Of a stretch of 64,000 bases of DNA, positions 13,601-23,519 are shown one piece after another. Position 1 is the stretch's first letter. Every line of letters starts with the position of its first letter. The position numbers and the translations under genes were made by a program. The notes beneath the pieces are model-generated. The model was not told the origin of the DNA and did not search any database. It was given only the letters and a program-made list of their open reading frames with translations. The stretch is from Imbricaverruca yamaguchii (Eukaryota > Arthropoda > Thecostraca > Neoverrucidae): contig JAOTOL010001460.1 of the NCBI GenBank assembly GCA_034440575.1, forward strand, positions 441,501 to 505,500. The letters run 5' to 3'.

Positions 13601-13629
13601 GTTGGCAATGCAATTTCATCCCTCCCCAC
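10627..13629 (-). CDS. LINE ORF2: apurinic-like endonuclease plus reverse transcriptase
   Basis: About 1,000 codons. The endonuclease domain starts near residue 64 (MMFNAQSIRSKFDEF), with ITEAW, a GDFN motif and SDHN at its end. The reverse transcriptase follows at about residues 480-760 with NYRPISL, YLDFSKAFD, GVPQGSVLGP and the catalytic FADD. A C-terminal region is typical of CR1-type ORF2 (LEYCIQAWSPSYEKD, RRLRGDLIEVFK). It nicks the target and copies the element RNA by target-primed reverse transcription. The first codon of the long frame (13629) is GTG, and the first in-frame ATG is at about residue 64, just before the endonuclease. The frame stays open upstream past the ORF1 stop, so translation by reinitiation or coupling is possible. 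No stops or frameshifts are seen; length is normal for the group. Confidence 0.93.
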   Translation of the reverse strand: MGRDEIALPTQEYSNSVSQGNITSKSANRDSSNSRGQSYSSSSDKRTPQYEKAKGGYGAFVKCMMFNAQSIRSKFDEFKCYVAEEEPDFVCITEAWVSEGYFGDNLQDYEIQGYNMFSCNRGPAMKGGGVMLYVNSLFSSQKVAGGDKNVSVESIWLDVTVGKGNSNTLRIGAFYRSGTLPHSQQLELDKVICEEISRNFKRKCLILGDFNLKGYENAGVGSPPCKMFRKCLEEDLFLHQFVSEPTRHGSFLDLVFSDSSDLVQDLTVGETLGKSDHNIVRFKAHVGETIKDNLVKVPNFNKADFNGMRAALSAIRWEEEFSNLNACEMWEKFKSYLKETQIRHVPQKQRRKRRVGKPAWLTPDVIKAIRAKKTAFRVFKEASNVINLKAYRKARDTVKQKTRAAKRAKELDLARNCNGDSKKFFSFYKLSKVSNTIGPLEVNGTTLGEDSEMVEELSKQFKSVFTLEDMTNLPTVHHSSDTWDLTNDVDFIGSDVVYNHIRKIKPNKAAGPDDIYARVLRETEKELAFPLSIIFCRSVSHNEIPTDWKRANVVPIFKKGERGKVENYRPISLTSLVCKVLESIIKDRIVSYLEGSRLIQDTQHGFRKGRSCLTNLLDFLNFATEQFDQGNQVDVAYLDFSKAFDKVPHKRLMIQLQSHGIAGSILKWIELWLSDRQQRVMLNGTKSSWQNVLSGVPQGSVLGPLLFIIFVNNIESGLSSKVLKFADDLKVFRAITGQDEHISLQKDLDELVKWSEEWQMKFNFDKCKIMHVGKQHMKAPYLMGGQVLSVTQQEKDLGVILNTKLGASEQTKEARKKALRMLGAINRNVSYRSEEVIRKLYCAYVRPHLEYCIQAWSPSYEKDCWLLERVQKRATKMVNGISNLAYEERLKKLNMFSLRYRRLRGDLIEVFKFVNGLERGYLGEMFEFNRNDAIRGHKFKIKINHSRTRLRQTFFTNRVVEHWNQLPENIVSSSTLKIFKNSIDNHYKNRGLAFQYYREG

Positions 13630-13637
13630 CCCATTTC

Positions 13638-14594
13638 CTAGTTTCCCTGAAGGACATGCTCATATACTTTGCCTAACACATGGACCCCCTTCTCAGAAAA
13701 ATGCAGGCCATCCTTCTGATAGAGGTCCCACGATGCATAAAACCTGCTCCACTCGTCTACAAATGTAAAACCTAGCTCCTGGCAGAGCTTTCCTACCCTG
13801 GTGTTAGCTGCCAGTGCCCTAGAGCTCCACTCAGGGGAGGCTCTAGTCCTAGGCAAAATTCCTGTTACAATGACTCTATTGGTACCCTTCAGGGTGGCCA
13901 GAAGGGCCCTGTACTCCCGCAGAAGCTCCTCGCTCCTAGTATGACCTATGTTATTTACCCCTACATGCACTATGACTGTGTTAAACTGGTGATCACTGGT
14001 GACCTGTGCCACCGCAGGTACCAGGTCCTTCAACTTGGCACCAGGCCTGGTGATGCACCTCCTGTCCCTCCTACCTTTACAAAATACCCGCTCTAAATGA
14101 CGCACACGAGAGTCTCCTATGACCAGCACTGACTCCTTACTATTGCTATCCTGGGGGCAGTCATCCAATGCCTGGAACATATTTGTTGTTACTATGCCTG
14201 CCCGCTGGGCCGGTCGGCTACACTTCCTCACGCTCCTACCACCTGCCACCTGCCACTCACTGACCCTTTCCTTAGGTTCGCGTCTCCAAATCCTCCACCC
14301 CCTGACCTCATGCCACTTCCCCTCCTGTGACCTACCAGAACTACCCCTCCTCTGTTCACTATTAACACTATTAACACTCCCCTCTTGAGAGATCCCAGCC
14401 ACCTCCACAGTAGGGGAAACCTCAGCTACCTGGTGGCCTGCGACCACCTGGGCATATGATGTCCCTGCTACGGATTGACCCCTTGTTGCTTTATCTTGCC
14501 TACCCTGTGCAACAAGGGCAGCCTTGAGGTTGGAAACCTCTGCCTTAAGGGTCCTCATTTCTTCCTCTAGTGCCTGCATCCTGGTCGAAACCAT
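13638..14594 (-). CDS. LINE ORF1: coiled coil plus SGNH/GDSL esterase
   Basis: A 318-codon frame starting at an ATG at 14592-14594. Residues 1-35 form a heptad-rich coiled coil (MQALEEEMRTLKAEVSNLKA). Residues 40-145 are polar and low complexity. Residues 150-318 are an SGNH-type hydrolase with GDSRVRHL (nucleophile Ser), HVGVNNIG (oxyanion Asn block) and DGLHFSEKG (Asp/His). CR1 and related elements are known to carry an esterase in ORF1, with a presumed role in RNP or membrane interaction. All catalytic residues are present. It ends eight bases before the annotated ORF2 frame. Confidence 0.9.
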   Translation of the reverse strand: MVSTRMQALEEEMRTLKAEVSNLKAALVAQGRQDKATRGQSVAGTSYAQVVAGHQVAEVSPTVEVAGISQEGSVNSVNSEQRRGSSGRSQEGKWHEVRGWRIWRREPKERVSEWQVAGGRSVRKCSRPAQRAGIVTTNMFQALDDCPQDSNSKESVLVIGDSRVRHLERVFCKGRRDRRCITRPGAKLKDLVPAVAQVTSDHQFNTVIVHVGVNNIGHTRSEELLREYRALLATLKGTNRVIVTGILPRTRASPEWSSRALAANTRVGKLCQELGFTFVDEWSRFYASWDLYQKDGLHFSEKGVHVLGKVYEHVLQGN

Positions 14595-14648
14595 CCTAAA
14601 CGCTGCAGCTTATGCCTAGATTTAGATTCAAATTAACTTGCTAAATTA

Positions 14649-15295
14649 ACTTGCTAAACAACCGACAAAAAAGCTAACTATCATTCACTATAAATCGCTA
14701 CCTCCTATACTGTCAGTTAAATATCTGAGTGCCTCAAGAAAAGCAGAAACTATTAAACAATTGTTTTTTTTTTGTTTTGTTTTCTTTTTAAATAAATTAA
14801 ATAACTAAACAAGATGTCTAATCTAATTGTTTTCCACACAAGTAGACAACTATATAAATATCCCTTTGATATCACTTATGGCTAGACAGAAAAATGAACA
14901 GTCACACAGCACTTATGAATACCCCCAACTTACTACTAGTTAAACTATCTTAAACTTCAACACCAAACACACTTGCTAAACAACCGACAAAAAAAGCTAA
15001 CTATCATTCACTATAAAGCGCTACCTCCTATACTGTCAGTTAAATATCTGAGTGCCTCAAGAAAAGCAGAAACTATTAAACAATTGTTTGTTTTTTTGTT
15101 TTGTTTTGTTTTTTTAAATAAATTAAATAACTAAACAAGATGTCTAATCTAATTGTCTTCCACACAAGTAGACAACTATATAAATATCCCTTTGATATCA
15201 CTTATGGTTAGACAGAAAAATGAACAGTCACACAGCACTTATGAATACCCCCAACTTACTACTAATTAAACTATCTTAAACTTCAACACCAAACA
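14649..15295 (-). repeat. Two tandem 5'UTR monomers of the LINE, about 322 bp each
   Basis: The segment beginning ACTTGCTAAACAACCGAC at 14649 is repeated nearly identically from 14971, so the unit is about 322 bp. It includes a poly-T/TG stretch and the string CAAGATGTCTAATCTAATTG in both copies. On the element's strand these sit upstream of ORF1. Duplicated 5' monomers are known promoter units in some LINEs; a promoter role here is inferred from position only. Confidence 0.85.
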
Positions 15296-15645
15296 CACTA
15301 TGCACACCAAAAAATAAATAAAGTATGTTAGGATAGTATGAATGTTGTCTAATGTACTTATCAAATCTACACACTTGTAATATCTCCTACTACAGAAATC
15401 GAAGAGTCGAGAACACGCCGAAGCCAAAGATGGCGTCCTGCGGCGTCGCTAGGTTAATATAGTATAGTTTGCGTGCTACGAAAATGCTTATAAGATAAAA
15501 CCTAATGAAATATAATAAGAGAAGTAATTGCTAAGCACCTATCCACAGCTTAGACTAGAGTACTGCCCTGTTCTGCAGCGACTTACCTGGAAACCTGGAG
15601 CTCGGGGGCGCGTCCTTCCACCTTGAGAGCTGGCGGCAAACAATC

Positions 15646-15715
15646 TTATGAGCTTTCTGATGTCATACTGGACTACTTTTATGGATATATAACCCTGTCA
15701 TTTTTTACCTTTTGA
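15646..15715. repeat. 177-bp satellite, right remnant beyond the LINE
   Basis: AGCTTTCTGATGTCATACTGG followed by actacttttatgg and ccctgtcattttt matches the interior of the monomers at 10.1-10.4 kb. It is the continuation of the monomer interrupted by the LINE at about 10518. Confidence 0.7.
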
Positions 15716-15763
15716 CATGGAGCTGTCCGGAATTATTGAGGTTCTGGCATGGCTCGATGCACG

Positions 15764-16290
15764 TCAAGCGCCGGCAGTTGCTGCCCAGAGGATCCGGAGG
15801 GCCGCCGAGGGGTGGCATGACAAAAAATAACGTAAAGTCCCACCTTTCAGCAATGCTAAGCAGTATCGGCTCTGCCTCGCCAAAATGGTATATGGGAAAT
15901 TCACTGTTGTAAATGCATTCTTCCCATTCAAAGCCCATAAGCGCAATATTCTTAGACAATATCGAGAAAACCTGTCGGCCTCGACTGTACTAGTGGCAGA
16001 ACTCATACCAGGTACATCGCCTAGTGTTTCAAATCTGAAAATCTACCGGTTACTTTGGCGTTGGGGCCCATTAACATTTGGTTTGCGCCCCACCATTTAT
16101 GAATAGCGGCGGGCGGTTGGGGACGGGCCGGGGGCCGCTAGCATCGCCGCCAGCGTCCGGCTGTCTATGGTGGAAAGTTCCAGAATGCAATGAAGTAACA
16201 ATATGCGCAATGTATCACTGTAAATGGCAAGGGAATTGACATCTGAAGGCAAACTAGCTTTCATACATGCAATTCGCATCATATTGTATG
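15764..16290 (-). pseudogene. Decayed protein-coding repeat, copy 1 (unrecognised family)
   Basis: The - strand frame at 15764-16006 includes SSATSTVEADRFSRY and LNGKNAFTTVNFPYTIL. The - strand of 52.34-52.55 kb encodes the related GSATIEVEADRSLQH and YGKNAFTTANISGTIL, in the same order and spacing. Similarity that is stronger at protein than at DNA level in two places suggests remnants of a protein-coding mobile element. The family is not recognised. The upstream part, to about 16290, has another open segment (PSDVNSLAIYSDTLRILLLH) that may belong to it. Confidence 0.45.
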
Positions 16291-19200
16291 GGGACAGTCA
16301 TAAATTGGAACTATATTTGTCGCGCACACACTAATGAACATCCGGGCGCGCTTGTCAAGTGCGCTTGCTTCAAAGTTCTTGAATGGCATCAGGAACCCAC
16401 CTGCTTCCTTTCTTTACTGTGGGTCCCCCTGATGTCCGCATTAACATTGCGTTTGACGCCTAACGTGTATATCGAGTAGCAATGGGAACAAATCTTGAAC
16501 CACTTTCGCTCGGGGTTCTAAATGTGATTTATTTGCGAACAAAATTCAGCAGGAATCTATATTGACTTACAAGTACATCCACGCAGTTGGTGGCTATTAT
16601 TGCACGGGATGGATATGAATGAATAAGTGAGCTGAATAGCTGAAAGGACGTAAGGATTCAGGACGTTGCATTCTAGAGCACGGCAGCCATTTGGCGCCGA
16701 CTCAATAGACTGCAACAAGGACGAGGGTAGGTGTCAGGTCAAGGAATGGAAAGGTGCTGAGAAATCAATGGCAAGGATCGTCCATATAAATTATACAATA
16801 AAAAGGAAGGATGAATAGTGATGTCCTTGTTCGGATTCGTTCGTGCGTTGTCGTCTTAATTGCTGGTTCACCCTCTTTGTATCATACTGAATCCAACTTC
16901 CATTGAGCTGTTTCATGTCTTCCGTGTAGGTTTTTCTAGGTGGTGAAAATTCTTCTCGATGGCAGCACAGTTTTCAGGTTTTCAGGTTGATTGCAACAAT
17001 AGATCACGAGGATGCAAAATTCGAGTGCTTTTTAGCCATGCTTCTTTCGCACTTTTTTTTGCCATTGAAGTAAACCATCATTAAATATCAATTTTTAATC
17101 ACACATGGCTCTCACCGGGTGCCATTACAATCAAAAATTCCATGTGTGTACAGCATGCACGTTGAAAAGCAAGCGTGCCAGATATAAATGCCCTGCCTTA
17201 CTTCATTCCGCCAAAAAAGGACATTTTTCAAGAGCGAGAGATATGCGTCTTTCCCCAGCGAACTCCTAATCCCAACTGAGCGAACTTCACGAGCTCCTCC
17301 ATTGCTTTGATAGCTGCTGGTGGCATGTTCTCGACCGAAGTGGGTTCTTCCACTTCGGTCGAGATCCCTCAAGATCTCTAATGTGTCTAGGTGTCCTGTA
17401 AATAGCCACAGCCCCATTGTTGAGCCGTTCAGCTTTCGAAACGCTTGCCTGGGTTTAATTCGCTGCCACGCAGCTGACGCACACTCCAATGCACGGGCTC
17501 TACTCCAGCCAGCTGAAACAGCTGGCATCTGCCACTCGTCTTTTCCGTATTCAGCGCTGCTCGGTCACATCCTAAAGCGTACAACGTTATCGCCGCACTT
17601 GTTGGTGATGCCAATCAGCTCATTCAACCGATCCATTGATCCTCCCGAACGTGACGTAAAGTGGAATTCAGATCCGGGCACTGACAACGCCGCCACGAGC
17701 TTTTCCACTGATGTGATTGACGTTCTGTCGACTGATGCGCCATCCTCCCCCTCCCCCCCCCCCCCATCACCGTAAAAAATCCTCATTCCTTATTCATGGA
17801 GCCATGGAGCCAATCAGAACTTTTGCTTTACTTGCGCTATCTGACGGATTCACCCTAGCGCCTGACCTTGTTTGCATTCATCAAGGTTTGCGTGCTGTGC
17901 TGGGCACGCGCCCTGCAGCTGCTCGAAAGGCGCTAATCATGGCAGCTGTAGCCGAATTGGAGACGCCAAATCAAACCGCTGTCAGAGCAGTATTCCTCAA
18001 CTACTCGTAGTTTCAACTGTGTGATGCTTCTTCCCTCGCCCACTGGCTACTTTGTGGGGATGACGATGCTGTGTCTTGGTTTTCTCGTATAAGTCCAGCA
18101 TATGAATCACTTCCAACGTTGGACATGACACTGCTTTCAGAAGAATCGTGCGCAGAAAGGATATGTTGAGCCTCCTTTCATCAAGTTTCGCTCTGCGAGT
18201 CGTCTCCTGTTCATCCATCTTTCCAAAGGACATTTTGCGCGAATCTCTGCGGTCGTGAATAAATTCGACCTGTTTCTGAGGCACCTTATTATTTCTACGG
18301 CGCTGCATTCGCCTGTTTTGCAATGACATTGAACAATATAAAAGAGTGGCATGAAAACAGCTTATTTTCTCTTTGCTTGATCTACTGCCCTTTTATATGG
18401 CAGTGCCTTGTTGAATTTCATTAATGATTCGTGTAGTCTTTTTATCTTCTGTTCCACACGTATCTGGGTTGTGATTGCATTCCTTTACTTTTCCATATTT
18501 TTGCTATTTCTGATGGCACAGGTTTAGTGACAAGCTGCTACGTATGTTTCGTGCCTGACATTTTTTAAAGCCTTTACGTTCACCTTGCTGATCAGAAAAA
18601 TAACTCACATGGTTAATCGTGCCCGCGTTGGTTGGCAGTTGACCCTTTGGCAAGGGTGCGCCGCCCTCCAGAAGAAAATGCCTATATTTATGTTCTGGTT
18701 TCCATCCCAAGCGTCTCGGAATGCACCCAGCCAGGCCCCAGTTGCGACTAACGGGATGTTCGATCGGTTCGGACGGAGACAGCGCAGACCCAGGCTGTGC
18801 TCGGACGACTCTGGAGCTGGGCTTAAGCACTGCGGCCACGGCTACAGCGCAGCATCGAGGTGGCTTATCGGGGAGTGGGGGGCGGGCTGGCAGATGTGTC
18901 CGCTTACTCTCCCCTGAGCGCAGGATGAACATTGCTGCATGTGCAAGTAATGCATTCCCGTAAATTGAGGAACAAAATCACACCTCATGTACGCAGATTG
19001 GTAACACATTTTACCATCCGTAATTCCTTAGCCAGACATAAAGCCCGGGGTGAAGACATGAGGCACGAGGCTCTTGGGCTTCAATTAGCATTGAGTACTG
19101 CTGACCTTGACATACAGATGCATCTCTACCTTACTACACCGACCGCATTACGTGTAGGTCCCTTAGTATTCTTGGCGAAAGAGGGCCGCCAGTGTCGATT

Positions 19201-19313
19201 GCGGGAAAAAATGCATATTGTTCGATCTCTTTGTTGCCGATGGTCGTGCAATTTCAGATGTTTCTGTTCAATATTTGCTGTTCGCTGTACCCGTGCATGA
19301 AAATATTACCTCG

Positions 19314-19317
<4 letters not shown>
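16291..19317. other. Non-coding; part of a dispersed repeat at 17.8 kb
   Basis: I recognise no gene. The + strand around 17808-17910 encodes IRTFALLALSDGFTLAPDLV, which reappears in altered form around 19950-20040 (IRTFAFLTLSAGFPRAPDLI). A dispersed repeat of unknown type is therefore present twice. Open frames at 17112-17528 (-) and 18585-18917 (+) have no recognisable motif. Confidence 0.45.
17808..17915 (+). repeat. Dispersed repeat, copy A
   Basis: Shares the order aatcagaac..tttgct, ctgtctg/ctatctg, gcgcc.gatctt and atcaaggtttgcgtg with 19945-20040. The type of element is unknown. Confidence 0.6.

Positions 19318-19401
<84 letters not shown>
19318..19401. repeat. (TA)n microsatellite, about 84 bp
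   Basis: An uninterrupted run of alternating T and A, producing spurious Ile-Tyr frames. A similar tract lies at 55.64-55.72 kb. Confidence 0.98.
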
Positions 19402-19404
<3 letters not shown>

Positions 19405-19944
19405 CAAGCCCAAATCGCTTCTTTCGGAATGTTTGAACCAAATAAATGAATAGGCAGGTTCTATACATATATTCTAGCCGTACCTACATAACCTAAAGAT
19501 TGGAATACACCGATTTCCTTCCCAGATATTATATTTTAAGAAACATAATCATGGGCATGGTAAAACAGTTTAAGCGAGTTCAAGAAGAAAGCGCGTAGGA
19601 GGGGGAGTGCGTAGTACCACAGTGTTCCAGCGAATCTTGCGTCCCGCCTTTCCCGATTTCGTGTCATTATTGCATTTGGTTCGTGATGTGATGCAAAGCG
19701 TGAGAGTAGTCAAAAGCAGCCAGCTTCGATGTTTACCTCTATGTCACGTGACACGTGAAGCGTGTTCAGCAAAATACTTGAACTGGCATGATTGAACAAT
19801 CATTTATCTACAAAAGCATTGAAGCGCGAAAATTTAGCAATAGGTTGCCGAGTTGCCGACGTAAAACTGCCTATTCTCCGGAACATGCCACGTGCCCATT
19901 CTCCTTCGTACACCACAGCCGACACAATTCAGGACATCCAAGAA

Positions 19945-20040
19945 CAATTGTCAATCAGAACGTTTGCTTTTCTCACGCTGTCTGCCGGATTCCCAAGAGC
20001 GCCCGATCTTATTTGAATCGATCAAGGTTTGCGTGTTTTG
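19945..20040 (+). repeat. Dispersed repeat, copy B
   Basis: Counterpart of the copy at 17808-17915. The related translated segment is broken by a stop, consistent with a decayed element. Confidence 0.6.
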
Positions 20041-22320
20041 AAATGCGTCGGGAAATTTTCTCCCCGCAATATCAAACCATTTAGCCTGAGCGTGATCGAA
20101 ATCGATTATGCGTCAAAATGTGTCACCTCGCCGCGATCAGGTCGCAGTTATTGTCGCTATGATTGGCTGATTGAAGGAAAAACTTGACGCCGCACTGTAA
20201 TGCCCCACCATTAGCTAATCAGATTTCGTCAGCGGTAACGCAGACTGCGAATGCTTGTAATAGAACCCTGTACAACTGATTAGGATATGATGTGTTTGCG
20301 ACGTGGCATGCGGAGTGCGTTTCGCACAGTCAGCAGTGGCACGTGCCTTCAAACATCTTAGAAGCACAAAACTGGGATCGCATTGCGGAAGTGAATTAAA
20401 CCTAAAATAGGCACGATTTGGAAATGTGGATCATTCATCAACTACTGATGGAAACAATGCACAACAGAACACATTTATCGTCCTGTGCTTCCTGCGTAAT
20501 GTTGCAACACAGTGCGACTTGGCATGCGGCATGCGACATGGCATGCGGCATGCGACACGACATGCGATATTTTGTGGTAATCTTGTCTGTGATTGATCTT
20601 GCTGGTTCACGCCTGCTCTCCAAGTACATTAGCGACACCACGAACTTTATATAAAGGATAGGAGACATGATAGCTTTGGGATACATTTTTATTTCATGCA
20701 GCGCCCATATGCGTAATGAAAGCATGCAAAATATATGTGGACGATGATTTCATCGTACTTCAACGAGATCATGTCACTGACCTCTCGCACATAGGCGGCA
20801 CAGGAACATGATTGGGGAGAGGCAGAGGGGCAGCGGCCCATAAATGTTGGCGAGTTAACCCTATTATACTAAAGATATTAACCTTATATGGGCATTATGT
20901 TGCAGGTATCTATTTCAAAATGTGTCTTGCCCTCGCCCCCCCCCCAGAATTGTTAGATAATTACAATAATTATGTTCTTGTACCACCCCAACAGCACACG
21001 CAGAGATGCAGCCACGATGGGCCTAGCCCCTTGGTCCTTATCAACCAAAAATACGTCAGATCAAACAATTTATTTTAAAAAAATGTTCTTTAAGCAAAAC
21101 TAGAAATTGTTGCCGCGTCTCGCGCGCCGAAAGCAGTCCCTGTTTCACGACATTTTCTTTGTCGGGCCACGCCTTAAAAAAAATATTGGCTGCGCCCCTG
21201 AGTACACGCAGGAGACTGTTTTGCGCATGCTCAGAGTGCAATGGTACCCACCACTTTTTGGATGTGGGGACAATGAAAGCTGGAAATGACAGTGTTAGCA
21301 CACCATCCATAGGACGTCAGCACATTCGCACAAATACCGCGACTTCCATTCACATCACAACACCCAGCATAAAAAATCGGTGGTCAGATCGCTACTACGT
21401 TTATCTTATATCGTATATCCCGCAGATATATGCATGCATCAATATGGAGGACAAACACCAGGAAGCCGAATATGCATGACAGGCTCTGCAATCAAACCAT
21501 TGCCCTAGACAGTTTATGTAGGACACCACCCTGGGGGAGTGGGCTTAGAGACGTACCGCAACATAGAGGCAATTTGCGCCGCCTTTAAAGTGAGTGGGGT
21601 TTGCAAGCAAAGCCATAGCAAGCGTGCATTTATGCTAAAGGAGTCTGACGATATATTGTATGTGACGATAAGTTGCTGAAGGCGAGGCTGGTGAGGGTGC
21701 ATCTCCCGAATGTTTAATGTTGTCAGTTTTACTTAACTTCTGGGAAAGATATTTTGTTGTTGGGGAGGGGAGTGGTGATGAGGAAGTTGACTTTGTCAGG
21801 GTGCCGCCATATCTACTCTTGTCGAAAAGCACCGAGGATTTTTTCCCGTGCGGACAGGGAGGCAATTGTCCACACCGTCTATTATACCGGCTGCCGCGTG
21901 ATGCTAGTTAGCAGTAGTTAGAAAGCTTACGTTCATGTACGGTTGTGTGTGAGATTAGCGCAGCGTTTTGTAATTTGGCTCATCTGCGTCCGACGGAGCC
22001 TCTGGGTAGCCACTTTATGATGTGAATGATTATGCAAATTGGCTTATCTACGTCCGACGGTACATACATGCGGAGGTGCTGTATTGTATACCTTTGAGGG
22101 GTTCAGTGCCTCCTCAGTGTTGGTTTCCGCCCCTCCACCAAATTAATTCAACTTTTAGCACGAGTTCCTATATCGTGTGCCCCCCCCCCAATTTTGTCTG
22201 TATATTGCCGTCATGTATTCCCCCTTCCCCACCATACACCAATAATTTTAAGAAATCAACATCGGCGAGTATTTAACATCTCTGGGTAGCAGTTTTATAT
22301 TGTGCTATTTTTTTAAGCAA
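20041..22320. other. Non-coding; short palindrome-rich tandem at 20.52 kb
   Basis: At 20518-20570 a short tandem of GGCATGCGGCATGCGACAT type carries overlapping GCATGC palindromes. Nothing else is assignable: no gene, RNA or intact element. Confidence 0.5.
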
Positions 22321-22329
22321 GATAACTCA

Positions 22330-23300
22330 TCTACATTGGACGGCACCGCTAGGTAGGCATTCATTTCCAGTGGTAATAGTGATTATATTGCGTGGTGTGT
22401 GGCGCTGTAGGAGTGTTGTTAGTTGTCTACCGACTATTCCATATTGGGATACGTGGTCAATGCTAAGGCTTACTTTGCCAGCCCACCTAATTGCTCGTTT
22501 CCTGGAATGTTGACGTGGCCTGGAATCAAGAGGAAGGAAATAATGTCTACGTTGTGCACCACAGCTCGTTGGATTCAATCAATTATTGAATGTGGGCACT
22601 CGTGAGTGTGCAGGATGACCGAAAAATTGATTTGGAGTTTGAACGAGTACGTTTCTTGTTTTGCGCTTCGTGTGGAGATAGTGGCCAATGCGCCAACTGG
22701 CTCATCGGTGAAGATGGAAATGTTGTCCAGTGGACTTTTGAAACGCCTATGGCCCGGTCCAGTGATGCCGATGCCCATTTTTCCTCGTGTTTTGGCCCAC
22801 CCGTGAATACGATGATTTTGTGCTTGTTGAGATCAGTGTATTGAATATGAATGACTTCTGAGCATATGAGTAAATTAATGACTTATTGTGTTTTGCTCTG
22901 TGTCCCCGAAGTAGTAGCGGAGGCAGTCGCGCTTTCTCGTCTCCGCCACAGTCTATGCTTCTTATTACATGGAGGAGTCTGATGAGCCTCTCGCATTTCT
23001 TTGAGATGTTAGTGGTACGCGTGTTGAAGCTAAGGTTCTGATCGAACTATACTCCTAAAACCCAAAACATTTTAATTGTTCGATGGTATTGCCGTCGATG
23101 CGAACCAAGTTATAAGTGTGGGCCGGAAACGGCTACATGTCATTGGAGCCGATTTTTCGGTGGCCATAAAGAAGTCCCAAGTTTTGCACCACTCTGCTGT
23201 GCGTTCTTGTGTTGTTTTAATGGTCCCTTCAGATCTTAGGAAGAGATGTGCTGTTGTCGAAATGGTTATATCATCCACGAGAAGTGAGTACGTCTGTTAG
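22330..23300 (-). pseudogene. Remnant of a LINE with RNase H domain (I/R1-like)
   Basis: Reading the - strand from 23300, residues LVDDITISTTAHLFLRSEG then EWCKTWDFFMATEKSAPM match the catalytic YADD block and following W..wgf...KS region of non-LTR reverse transcriptases. Further on (22.85-22.35 kb) come NISIFTDEPVGALATIS, corresponding to the RNase H ..ifTDS..aL.al block, and IPGHVNIPGNEQLGGLAK, corresponding to the WvPGHxGIxGNExAD block. Several frameshifts and stops break the frame. RNase H downstream of RT places it in the I/R1-like LINEs. Long dead. Confidence 0.75.
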
Positions 23301-23315
23301 TAGCAAGGTACTTTA

Positions 23316-23476
23316 GTTAGTTTATGACGCACTCGACTGCTGAATCGTTTAGCGTCGCCGACCTCTCACATCGGTTTGTCGCGGGTGGACTCGGTAATCC
23401 TGCCGTTTGTGGAATACAAAACCACGATCTTACAACCAAGAATCCAACTCACTGCCCACTAAGCTACCGTGGCCCC
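23316..23476 (-). mobile_element. tRNA-derived SINE fragment
   Basis: On the - strand the sequence starts GGGGCCACGGTAGCTTAGTG, followed by an anticodon-arm-like tTGGttgtAAG region. A degenerate box B (gtggttttgtattccac instead of gtgggttcgaatcccac) comes next. The A box and spacing fit a tRNA head. The arms are too mismatched for a functional tRNA, and it continues into a non-tRNA body. Read as a SINE, not a tRNA gene. Confidence 0.6.
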
Positions 23477-23519
23477 CTTGTAAGTGGCAGTCTGCGGACA
23501 TAGTATCATTTTACTTTCT

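Larger units (their letters stand above)
10519..15645 (-). mobile_element. CR1-type non-LTR retrotransposon, apparently full length
   Basis: About 5.1 kb on the - strand: 5'UTR (about 14595-15645), ORF1 (13638-14594), ORF2 (10627-13629) and a short 3'UTR ending in an octamer tail, three copies of TTATGTCT read on the - strand, at 10519-10547. Both reading frames are open and keep their catalytic motifs, so the insertion is probably recent. It interrupts the 177-bp satellite. I could not define a clean target-site duplication, and the exact 5' end is uncertain by some tens of bases. The RT motif style (GVPQGSVLGPLLF and FADD) and an esterase-bearing ORF1 point to the CR1 group. Confidence 0.9.

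Noticed and set aside
17112..17528. 138-codon open frame on the - strand
   Set aside because: No recognisable family, no splice context; sits in a region of decayed dispersed repeats.
19192..19449. Ile-Tyr repeat frames
   Set aside because: Translation of the (TA)n microsatellite.
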